A stretch of DNA of 64,000 nt from Variovorax sp. PBL-E5 (GTDB taxonomy: Bacteria; Pseudomonadota; Gammaproteobacteria; Burkholderiales; Burkholderiaceae_C). Positions within the stretch are counted from its first letter, which is position 1. Each line of letters opens with the position of its first letter. The position numbers and the translations under genes were made by a program. The DNA is taken from NCBI RefSeq assembly GCF_901827185.1, contig NZ_LR594671.1, positions 5,078,001-5,142,000 of the forward strand. The letters are read 5' to 3'. Of this stretch, positions 37,445 through 44,883 are shown piece by piece. The notes under the pieces are model-generated. The model saw only the letters and a list, made by a program, of their open reading frames with translations. It was not told the origin of the DNA and did no database searches.

Positions 37445-37604
37445 GATTCACGTTCCTTCCCTCGTTGATCAGTGGCTGCCATTGGCGACATGGCGGTGAG
37501 CATCGTGGATGCTTCAGTAACCGGAGCCCCCATCGCGTTCCATCCTTCACATCCGCAGGCGAGGCCGTGCTGACCGCGTCCGCGCCAGTTCGCATAATGC
37601 GCAG

Positions 37605-38381
37605 ATGCTCGACCCGCAGGCCCTGAAAGCCCTCCGCCCCTTCGTCGCCACGCCGTGCTATGCCGCGACGATGAGTTCGGTCTACGTGCGCAGCCTCATG
37701 GGCCTGGTGAATGCGGCCTGGACGCATGGTTTCTCGATGCAGACGCGCTTCCTGGAAGGCGACAGCCTGGTCACGCGCGCGCGCAACCGGCTGGTGGCCG
37801 AGTTCATGGCCGATGCGCGCTGGACCCATCTGTTCTTCATCGATGCCGACATCGGCTTCGAGCCCGAAGCGGCGCTGCGCCTGCTGCGGGCCGGCCGCGA
37901 GGTGGTGGCCGGTGTCTATCCGCAAAAGACCGAGGGCTGGCCCGAGCATGGGCTGGCGGCGCCTTTGCCGGCCGGCAGCACGCGCGCCGACTTCGAGGCG
38001 CGGCATGCGAAGTTTCCGCTCAATGCGCTGCCCGGCACGCGGGCCGAGGACGCCGACGGCTTCGTCGCCGTGGCCGATGCGCCGACCGGCTTCATGCTGA
38101 TCGCGCGCAGCGTGTTCGTGCGGCTGGCCGCGCGCCATCCCGAGTTGCGCTACACGCCCGATGCGGACACCGATCCCGCCGCCGCCGCGTGGCCGCACTA
38201 CCGCTTCTTCGACACCCTGGCCGAGCCCGGCAACGGCCGCTACCTGAGCGAGGATTTCGCCTTCTGCCGGCGCTGGCGCGAAGCCGGCGGCCAGGTCTTC
38301 GCCGACCTGCGCTCGGACTTCATCCACCACGGGCAGCGCAGCTACACCGGCAGCCTCGCGCGCAGCCTCGCGCAGCGATGA
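37605..38381 (+). CDS. Glycosyltransferase-like protein (GT-A type, Anp1-related)
   Basis: The 258-residue product has features of GT-A fold transferases. TRARNRLVAEFMADARWTHL leads into FFIDADIGFEPEAALRLL, where the DAD stands for the metal-binding DxD motif near residue 85. This is followed by VVAGVYPQK, APTGFMLIAR and a C-terminal acidic LSEDFAFCRRW with Glu-Asp as possible catalytic residues. This pattern is found in short transferases of cyanobacteria, phages and proteobacteria related to fungal mannosyltransferase subunits. Its stop overlaps the FkbM methyltransferase start by 4 bases, so both likely modify one glycan. The sugar donor and acceptor are unknown. Confidence 0.7.
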   Translation: MLDPQALKALRPFVATPCYAATMSSVYVRSLMGLVNAAWTHGFSMQTRFLEGDSLVTRARNRLVAEFMADARWTHLFFIDADIGFEPEAALRLLRAGREVVAGVYPQKTEGWPEHGLAAPLPAGSTRADFEARHAKFPLNALPGTRAEDADGFVAVADAPTGFMLIARSVFVRLAARHPELRYTPDADTDPAAAAWPHYRFFDTLAEPGNGRYLSEDFAFCRRWREAGGQVFADLRSDFIHHGQRSYTGSLARSLAQR

Positions 38382-39253
38382 CGCACGCGCGCCTCGATGG
38401 CCGGGCCGTGCGCGATCTGCTCGCGCCGCAACGCGCGACCGAGGTCGTCGACGTAGGCGCCAACCCGATCGATGGCCCGGCGCCCTATGCCGCGATGCTC
38501 GCGGCCGGCCTGTGCCGCGTGACGGGCTTCGAGCCGCAGGCCGATGCGCTCGCCGCATTGCAGGCGCGGCAGACACCGAACGAACACTATCTTCCGCACG
38601 CCGTGGCCGATGGCGCGATGCACACGCTGCATGTCTGCCGCGGCAGCGGCATGACCAGCCTGCTCGCGCCCGACGCGGCCACGCTCGCGCTGTTCGCGGG
38701 CCTCGTGCCTCTGGCCGAGGTGCTGGCGCGCGAGCCGGTGCAGACGCATCGGCTGGATGAACTCGCGGAGATCGATGCCATCGACCTGCTCAAGCTCGAC
38801 GTGCAAGGCAGCGAGCTGATGGTGCTGCAGGGCGGCCGCACGAAACTCGCGCAGGCGGTCGCGGTGCACACCGAGGTGTCCTTCGTGACGCTCTACCAGG
38901 GCCAGCCGCCTTTCGGCGAGATCGATCGCGAACTGCGTAGGCAAGGTTTCATGCCGCACTGCTTCGACCAGATCAAGCAGGGGCCGATCGCGCCCTGCGT
39001 GGTCGAGGGCGACCAGGGCCGCGGGCTGCGGCAACTGCTCGAGGCCGACATCGTCTACGTGCGCGACATCGCGCGACCCGCGCCGATGAGCGACGAGCAG
39101 CTGCGCCAGCTGGCGCTGATCGCGCACTGCGTCTACGGCTCCTTCGACCTCGCGCTGCGCTGCATCGTGCTGCTCGAGGCGCGGCATGCGATGGCCGCGA
39201 GTTCGCAGCAGCGCTATGCGGCGCTGCTCAACACGCCGCGATCGACCGGCTAG
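38378..39253 (+). CDS. FkbM-family SAM-dependent methyltransferase
   Basis: The 291-residue product has the FkbM features. The SAM-binding strand is VVDVGANPIDGPAPYAAML near residue 27, and FEPQADALAAL follows. The conserved LDELAEIDAIDLLKLDVQG block lies near 130, and the EVSFVTLYQGQPPFGEID segment close behind it. FkbM enzymes methylate sugar or polyketide hydroxyl groups. The ATG overlaps the upstream glycosyltransferase stop (ATGA). The TAG stop at 39251-39253 lies in CTAG, which on the other strand is also the stop of the adhesin gene tpsA, so the convergent genes meet with no spacer and no terminator between them. Confidence 0.85.
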   Translation: MTHARLDGRAVRDLLAPQRATEVVDVGANPIDGPAPYAAMLAAGLCRVTGFEPQADALAALQARQTPNEHYLPHAVADGAMHTLHVCRGSGMTSLLAPDAATLALFAGLVPLAEVLAREPVQTHRLDELAEIDAIDLLKLDVQGSELMVLQGGRTKLAQAVAVHTEVSFVTLYQGQPPFGEIDRELRRQGFMPHCFDQIKQGPIAPCVVEGDQGRGLRQLLEADIVYVRDIARPAPMSDEQLRQLALIAHCVYGSFDLALRCIVLLEARHAMAASSQQRYAALLNTPRSTG

Positions 39254-42200
39254 AAATCCGCGCAGCCGTTGCGCCGCTCCGTGTCCACGCAGCTCGTGAG
39301 ATTGGGCCGCGAACGCACGCGCGTCCATTCGCGCGCGAGGATGTCGCCGCCCTGGTCGGCGCGGTCGCCTTCGAGCGGGCCGGTGGCGAAGCAGATCGGC
39401 GGCGGCCCGATGTTGCGGTCGTAGGTCCAGGTGTTCGGCAGGTCGCGCAGCACGTCCGGCATCGGCAGCTGCACGAACCCGCCGACCACCAGCTGCCCCG
39501 GTATCACGTTGACCGCGTAGCCCGCGGCCGATGCGAAGACGCCGTTGATCGGGTACACGCCCGGCGGACTGGCCGGGCCCGCCGGCGAACTGACGAAGCC
39601 GGGGAGGCCGGCGGCGGTGTCGCCGAGGATCAGGCCGGTGATGCTGTAGATGAAAGGCGGATTCGGCAGCCCGCCACGCCGCGAGGCATCGCCGATCACC
39701 ACCGTCGCCGTCGGCTGCTGCACATAGATGAAATGGTTGTCGGTCGCCGACACGGTGACGCCGCACAGCCCGAGGTAGGCGCAGTGGTAGAGGTTGGGCA
39801 GCAGCCCCGAGCCGAACAGGCCGCCGCGCGTCTCGCCGATCCAGGTATCGGCCCACACGCGCCAGGGCGCACCCGCGATGGTGTAGGCCGCGAGATTCTG
39901 GAAGCGTGCCGCAGCGACGAGATCCGCGCCGCCGGTGGTGCTGACGTTCGTGCCGAGCGAGAGATCGCCGGTGAGCGTGCGCACCAGCGCGCTGCCCGCG
40001 GCCATCGAGGTCGCGCTGACCGGCTGCGGCAGGTTGGACGCGGCGTCGTAGCCCGTGACCGTGGCCGAGCCCAGCGTCAGCGCATTGGCATCGGTGTATT
40101 CGAAGCGGCCGGCCGCGCCGCCCGCCACGGTGCCGACATCGTTGCCCGGTTCGTTGAGCAGCACGTTGCCGCCGCTCGATCGCGCGAGCAGCGTGCCGGC
40201 CGTGATCGTCGCGCCGGCGGCCTGCGTGATGTTGCCGCCGCTCAGCAGGCCGAGCTGCGGCGTCGCGACCGGTGCGCCGAGCGTGATGTTGCCGCCGCCG
40301 CCGTTCTGCAGCGTCAGCGGCGAGGCCAGCGCGAGCGGGCCGACGACGTCGATGCCGCCCGCGTGCAGGTTGCTGCCGGCCACGATCGTGCCGGCCGTGA
40401 TGCGCGTGAACTCGTCGGCGCTGATGGCGAAGCCGCTGGCCGCGGTGCCGCCGAGCGTGATCGGATTCGCGGTGAGGTCGCTCGCATTGCCCAGCGCGTC
40501 GACGCCGCCCGGCCGCAGGTCGAGCACGTTGCCGGCGCGCACCGTGCCGCTGATGTCGAGCGCATCGCCCGCGCCGCCCGTGGCTGCGCGCAGCACGACG
40601 TTGTGGTTGCCGTCGACGCGCGAGGCCACGCTGCCGGTCACCGCGGTCGCCGCCCCGATCAGGACGCCCGGATCGGCGCCCTGCGATGCGCCGGTGATCT
40701 CGATGTTGCCGCTGCCGAGCGCGGTGACGACGGAACTGTTGACCACCGCCACGCCGTTGCCGCCGCCATCGATGGCGGCCGCCTCGTGCAGGCCGTGCAG
40801 CACGATGTCGCCGTCCGTGCTGCGCAGCGTGGTGCCGTTGATCTCGATGCCGTAACCCGGGCTGACGATGCCGCTCGACGAGATGCCGCTGCCCACGCCC
40901 GTGATGCGGATCGCGCCCAGCGTCGTGGAGACGCTCGTCGCGACCGCGTTCGCGCCCACGGTCGAGATCATCTGCACGCCGGTGCCGTTGGTGCCGCCGA
41001 TGCCGGTGATCGACACGTTGCCGGTCGAGCTCTGGATCGTCGTGTCGGTGATCTGCACCACGTTGTTGAAGACACCCGTGGTGGGCGAGCGCGTGCCGGT
41101 GATGCTGACCGAGCCGCCCGGGTTGGTGTCGAGCTGGCCGATGCGCGTGTCGATCTGCGTGTTGTTGAGAATGATCGGGCTCGCGCCGGTGTCGCGGCTG
41201 CGCGCATTCATCACCACGTCGCCGCCGTTGGTGGTGATCACGCCGTTGAAACCGATGTTGCCGTTCTGGTCGGGCAGCGCGCCCAGGCCGGCGTTGAACA
41301 CCACGTTGAGCGGACCGGCGCTCGAGCGGATGGTCGCGTTGGTGTTGAGCGCGTTGATGCCGAGGTTGGCATCGACCTCGAAGGTCAGCGGCGCGGTGCC
41401 CACCGTGCGGTCGATCAGCACGCCGCCGCCGAAGTTGACGTTGCCGGCCGTCGCCGGGCCGGACGTGCCGGTGGTGATGGTGACGCCGGTGCCGGCATTG
41501 AGCGCCGCGTTGATGTCGCCGTCCTGCACGGTCGAGGTCGCGATCGGGTCGAAGGGATTGGTGGGCAGCGTGCCCGCGGCCGCGCCGTTGACGATGGTGA
41601 CGTCGAACGGGTCGATCAGCCAGGTGCCCGCGCGGCCGGCCGGCGCCGAGGCGTCGGTGCGCAGCCCGAGCAGTTCGATGCCGCCGTTGGTGTCGCCGGC
41701 AGGCACGGCGAAGCCGCCCGAAGTCTCGATGAAGCCGCCATCGCCGCCGCCGGGGCCGCCCCGGGCCGACAGCGTGCCGTAGGCGCGCAGCGTGCGCTCG
41801 CCGAGCAGCTGGATCTGGCCGCCGTTGCCGGTGCCGGTGGCATCGGCACGGAGGGTGCTGCCGGCGGTCATCGCAATCGCACCGGTGTCCGGCGCACCGG
41901 CGACGGCGGACGCGCGCAGCGTGATGCTGCCGCCGCCGGCCTTGCCGCTGGCATCGAGCGTTGCCGGGTCCAGCACCGAGAAGGTCTCGTCGATCGGCGT
42001 GTAGGAACCGATCAGGATGCCCTGGCCCGTGGCCGTGATCGTGCCGCCCTTCACGCCTTCGCCGTGGCCGGCGACAGTCACCTCGCCGCCGGCCAGCGTG
42101 ATGCCGGCCGGCGCGCTGCCGCTGTCGAGGGCGATCTCGCCGTTGCGCGAGCTCAGCGAACGCGCGCGCAGCACGCCGTCCACGTTGACCACGCCCTGCG

Positions 42201-42990
42201 CGACCTCGCTGCCGGCGGTCGCCATCAGCACCACACGGCCGCCGTCGGCCTGCACCGTGCCGCTGTTCAGCACGCTGCTGAACAGGCCCGGCGAGACCTT
42301 GAAGGTGGTGAGCCCGTCGCCTGCGAAGTCGATCGTGACGCCATCGGCCGACACCAGGCCGGCGGTGCCGTGGTTGGCGACCAGGCGGCCGCTGTTGCGC
42401 ACGTCCGCGCCGATCAGCGCCACCGTGCCGCCGCCCGTGGCGGTGATGCTGCCCTGGTTCTCGACCCGGCCGCTCAGGCCGCCCTGCTGGTTGAATTGGA
42501 AGCTCTCGGTGCCGCCCATGAACGCGTCGTTGCTGGTGCCCATCTGCAGCGTCGATGCGACCAGGCCGCCGACGTTGACCGACGAGGTGCCGGTGAACAG
42601 CACGCCGCTCGGGTTCACCAGGAACACGCGGCCATTGGCCGTCAGCGAGCCCGCGATGGTCGACAGGCCGCCGCCGGTCACGCGGTTGAGCAGGATGCTG
42701 GTCGCAGCGGGCTGCGTGATGTTGACTGCGTTGCCGACGCCGATCGAGAAGCCCTGCCAGTCGACGATGGCGCGCTGCGTGGTCTGCGTGATCGGCAGCA
42801 CGCTGCCGCCGGCCGTCGGCATGCCCACGTTGACGGCGCCGCCGCGCACGGTGAAGTTGTTCCAGGTCGGCAGGATCTGCGCCATGGCCGGCGCGGCGCC
42901 CATGCAGGCCAGCGCCAGCGCCACCGGCCGCATGGCGAAGCGCACGCCTTGCGCGCGCGCCGCGCGCCGAGAAGAGAGGGCCTGCTTCAT
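39250..42990 (-). CDS. TpsA, filamentous-haemagglutinin-type two-partner secretion exoprotein
   Basis: The 1246-residue product has an N-terminal signal peptide (AMRPVALALACMGAAPAMAQ) and then the TPS secretion domain (about 35-160). The motifs there are VNITQPAATSILLNRVTGG, GRVFLVNPSGVLFTG and NVGGLVAST. A long beta-helix rich in GNV, GGGTVAL and ITITG-like turns follows to about residue 1060. Near the end is an MBG-like strand region (VVIGDASRRGGLP, YSITGLILGD). The extreme C-terminus carries a Cys pair (SCVDTERRNGC), as in HMW1-type adhesins that stay on the surface. ATG 42990 has GGAGC nine bases upstream. It is the last gene of the CHAT-tpsB-tpsA operon. Export would be by the TpsB pore encoded just upstream; the likely role is adhesion or contact. 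Confidence 0.92.
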   Translation of the reverse strand: MKQALSSRRAARAQGVRFAMRPVALALACMGAAPAMAQILPTWNNFTVRGGAVNVGMPTAGGSVLPITQTTQRAIVDWQGFSIGVGNAVNITQPAATSILLNRVTGGGLSTIAGSLTANGRVFLVNPSGVLFTGTSSVNVGGLVASTLQMGTSNDAFMGGTESFQFNQQGGLSGRVENQGSITATGGGTVALIGADVRNSGRLVANHGTAGLVSADGVTIDFAGDGLTTFKVSPGLFSSVLNSGTVQADGGRVVLMATAGSEVAQGVVNVDGVLRARSLSSRNGEIALDSGSAPAGITLAGGEVTVAGHGEGVKGGTITATGQGILIGSYTPIDETFSVLDPATLDASGKAGGGSITLRASAVAGAPDTGAIAMTAGSTLRADATGTGNGGQIQLLGERTLRAYGTLSARGGPGGGDGGFIETSGGFAVPAGDTNGGIELLGLRTDASAPAGRAGTWLIDPFDVTIVNGAAAGTLPTNPFDPIATSTVQDGDINAALNAGTGVTITTGTSGPATAGNVNFGGGVLIDRTVGTAPLTFEVDANLGINALNTNATIRSSAGPLNVVFNAGLGALPDQNGNIGFNGVITTNGGDVVMNARSRDTGASPIILNNTQIDTRIGQLDTNPGGSVSITGTRSPTTGVFNNVVQITDTTIQSSTGNVSITGIGGTNGTGVQMISTVGANAVATSVSTTLGAIRITGVGSGISSSGIVSPGYGIEINGTTLRSTDGDIVLHGLHEAAAIDGGGNGVAVVNSSVVTALGSGNIEITGASQGADPGVLIGAATAVTGSVASRVDGNHNVVLRAATGGAGDALDISGTVRAGNVLDLRPGGVDALGNASDLTANPITLGGTAASGFAISADEFTRITAGTIVAGSNLHAGGIDVVGPLALASPLTLQNGGGGNITLGAPVATPQLGLLSGGNITQAAGATITAGTLLARSSGGNVLLNEPGNDVGTVAGGAAGRFEYTDANALTLGSATVTGYDAASNLPQPVSATSMAAGSALVRTLTGDLSLGTNVSTTGGADLVAAARFQNLAAYTIAGAPWRVWADTWIGETRGGLFGSGLLPNLYHCAYLGLCGVTVSATDNHFIYVQQPTATVVIGDASRRGGLPNPPFIYSITGLILGDTAAGLPGFVSSPAGPASPPGVYPINGVFASAAGYAVNVIPGQLVVGGFVQLPMPDVLRDLPNTWTYDRNIGPPPICFATGPLEGDRADQGGDILAREWTRVRSRPNLTSCVDTERRNGCADF

Positions 42991-43075
42991 TTCAACTGCT
43001 CCAAAGCGCCTCGCGCGACTCGCGACGAATGAACGCAGCGGCAAGCAAAGCGACGCCCGTTCGGGAAACACCGCG

Positions 43076-43160
43076 GAACCGGCTTTGCCGGGCCGCCGGT
43101 GTTGCCCCCGGTGAGGGGGTTGGCGAAGCGACACGAAGTGCGCGAAGCCTGGGGGAGAGT
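43076..43160 (-). repeat. Second REP-like element, between tpsB and tpsA
   Basis: The 174-base gap between tpsB and tpsA contains, on the minus strand, GCACTTCGTGTC (43130-43141), a CCCCC-to-GGGGG hairpin, and GGCGGCCCGGC. These come in the same order as in the element at 19036-19110. Translation of this strand would give a spurious Arg/Ser-rich peptide. The element may act as a processing or stability signal between the pore message and the very long adhesin message. Confidence 0.65.
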
Positions 43161-43164
43161 TTCA

Positions 43165-44883
43165 TCAAAACACCTTTTGGGCCTGGATGAAGAGGCGGGG
43201 GTTGTGGCCGCCGCCGTCGGACTGCGCCGGCCGCGTGCCCTGGCGCCATGCCAGCGTGGCGTTGATGCTGAAGTTGCCGGGCCGCGACCACGAGATGCCG
43301 AAGCCGAGGCCGCGCAGGCTGATGTTGTTGGCGGTGTCGAAGAGCGTCGGCGCACGCGTCAGCTTGCCGCGCGAGGCGTCGTAGAACGCGAAGGGCGTGA
43401 GTTCCTCGTTGTACGACCAGCGCCACTCGGCGGTGCCGATCAGCCCCTGGTCGACCAGCGCCTCGTCGGACGAGTAGGCCCGCACCGCGCGCGGGCCGCC
43501 GAGCGCGAGCTTCTCCGAGGCGTCGAGGTTCTTGCTCGCCCACTGGCCGCCGAGCGCCAGGTAGAGCGAGTGGCGCGGCAGGATGGCCTGCAGGCGCGAC
43601 ATCTGGAAGGTCAGCTTGCTGAAGCCGCCTTCGGTGTGGTGGCCGGTGACGCCCTGGTCGAGAGACAGACTCTCGCCATCGCGGATGTCCAGGTTGCCGT
43701 GGTAGAGCGTGCCCGAGCTGGCCCAGTAGCCGCCGCCGAACACTTCGTCGCGCCGCTCCCAGGTCCAGCCGAGGCCGAGCCCGTGCACGCGCTTCTTCGA
43801 GGTGAACGAGACCGCATCGAGCTCGTCCCTGAGGTCTTTCACGTCGGCGCCCAGGCGCAGGAACAGGTTCTGCTGGCGCTGCCGGATCAGCGGGTAGTTG
43901 AGCGAGACGTCGAGCACGTTGGCGCGGCCCTGCGCATCGAGATCGGCGAACTGGCCGCCCAGCGAATAGCTGATGCGCGACAGGCCGATGCCGGCGCGCA
44001 GGCCGCTGGTGCCGATCGGCGCCTCGTAGGCCAGCCGGCCGAGCTGCAGCTTGTCGCCGTCGGACACCAGCACGCGCGCATCGAGGTTGTCGCCGATGCC
44101 GAAGGGGCTCAGCCAGCGCACCGTGCCGCCCACGCGATAACGGCCCGATTCCAGCGTGCCGTAGTTGTCGGCCTCGGCCGCGAAGGCGAAGCGCGGCGCC
44201 GCGGCGACCTCGACGCTGAGGTCGGTGGTGCCGGCCTGCACGCCTTCCTGCAGGCCCGAGGACACGCGCACGCCGGGCTGGTCCGACAGCAGCAGCATCG
44301 CGCGTTCGTAGCGCTGCGCATTGACCGCCTGGCCGGGTGAAAGCGGCGCCAGGAAGCCGCGCACGCGCGCTTCGCCGAGCGGCGCATCGGGCGCGACCGC
44401 GACATCGATCTTGCCCAGGCGGCCTTCGATGATGCTGATCTCGACCACGCCGTCGCGCACCGTCTGCACCGGCACCACGGCCTGCGCGAGGAAGTAGCCG
44501 CGCTCGCGGTACCTGGCGGTGATGGCCTGCGCCAGCGATTGCAGGTCGTCGAGCGTCACCTCGCGGCCGATGTAGGGCTGCGTGGTGCTGCGCAGCTCCT
44601 CGTCGGTGAGCGCCTGCGCGCCGTTGAGCCGCAGGTCGTTGAGCTTGAACGAGGCCGCCGGTGCGGGCGGCGCAGGCAGGCTTTGCGGCGCGGCCGGGGC
44701 CTGCGCGATCGGGCGGTCGCAGCTGCCGCACGGGTCCTTGGTCGGCAGCAGCACCGGTGCCGCGTCCGCCGCATGCGCGCGCTGCGCGGCGACGGCCAGG
44801 GCCAGCGCGACCAGCGATCCCGCGGCCAGCGCGACCGGATGCAATGAACGGGCGTGTCGTGCGTGAATGGGCGTGCGCTTCAT
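43165..44883 (-). CDS. TpsB / ShlB-FhaC-type outer membrane pore
   Basis: TpsB proteins are 16-stranded outer-membrane barrels that export a dedicated TpsA partner. The 572-residue product has a signal peptide (SLVALALAVAAQRAHA), a short linker with CGSC, and two POTRA domains. The first POTRA lies at about 77-150 (LNDLRLNGAQALTDEEL, LQSLAQAITARYRERGYFLAQAVV), and the second opens SIIEGRLGKIDV. The barrel starts near 235 (FAFAAEADNYGTLESGRY) and ends with the aromatic terminal residue of LFIQAQKVF. The Arg-Gly of the inner loop motif (GPRAVRAYSSDEAL) is the conserved VRGY-like L6 hairpin, here VRAY. The start ATG 44883 overlaps the CHAT gene stop by 4 bases. Confidence 0.93.
   Translation of the reverse strand: MKRTPIHARHARSLHPVALAAGSLVALALAVAAQRAHAADAAPVLLPTKDPCGSCDRPIAQAPAAPQSLPAPPAPAASFKLNDLRLNGAQALTDEELRSTTQPYIGREVTLDDLQSLAQAITARYRERGYFLAQAVVPVQTVRDGVVEISIIEGRLGKIDVAVAPDAPLGEARVRGFLAPLSPGQAVNAQRYERAMLLLSDQPGVRVSSGLQEGVQAGTTDLSVEVAAAPRFAFAAEADNYGTLESGRYRVGGTVRWLSPFGIGDNLDARVLVSDGDKLQLGRLAYEAPIGTSGLRAGIGLSRISYSLGGQFADLDAQGRANVLDVSLNYPLIRQRQQNLFLRLGADVKDLRDELDAVSFTSKKRVHGLGLGWTWERRDEVFGGGYWASSGTLYHGNLDIRDGESLSLDQGVTGHHTEGGFSKLTFQMSRLQAILPRHSLYLALGGQWASKNLDASEKLALGGPRAVRAYSSDEALVDQGLIGTAEWRWSYNEELTPFAFYDASRGKLTRAPTLFDTANNISLRGLGFGISWSRPGNFSINATLAWRQGTRPAQSDGGGHNPRLFIQAQKVF

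Noticed and set aside
37445..37604. Search for an hrp box or PIP box before the putative effector gene
   Set aside because: No GGAACC-N15/16-CCAC or paired TTCG-N15-TTCG motif was found in the gap.
39733..43032. A plus-strand frame of about 1100 codons opposite tpsA
   Set aside because: Arg/Ala/Asp/Val-rich shadow of the repetitive adhesin gene, with no recognisable motif.
43000..43158. Minus-strand frame in the tpsB-tpsA gap beginning MKLSPRLRAL
   Set aside because: It is the translation of the REP-like element and overlaps only repeat sequence.
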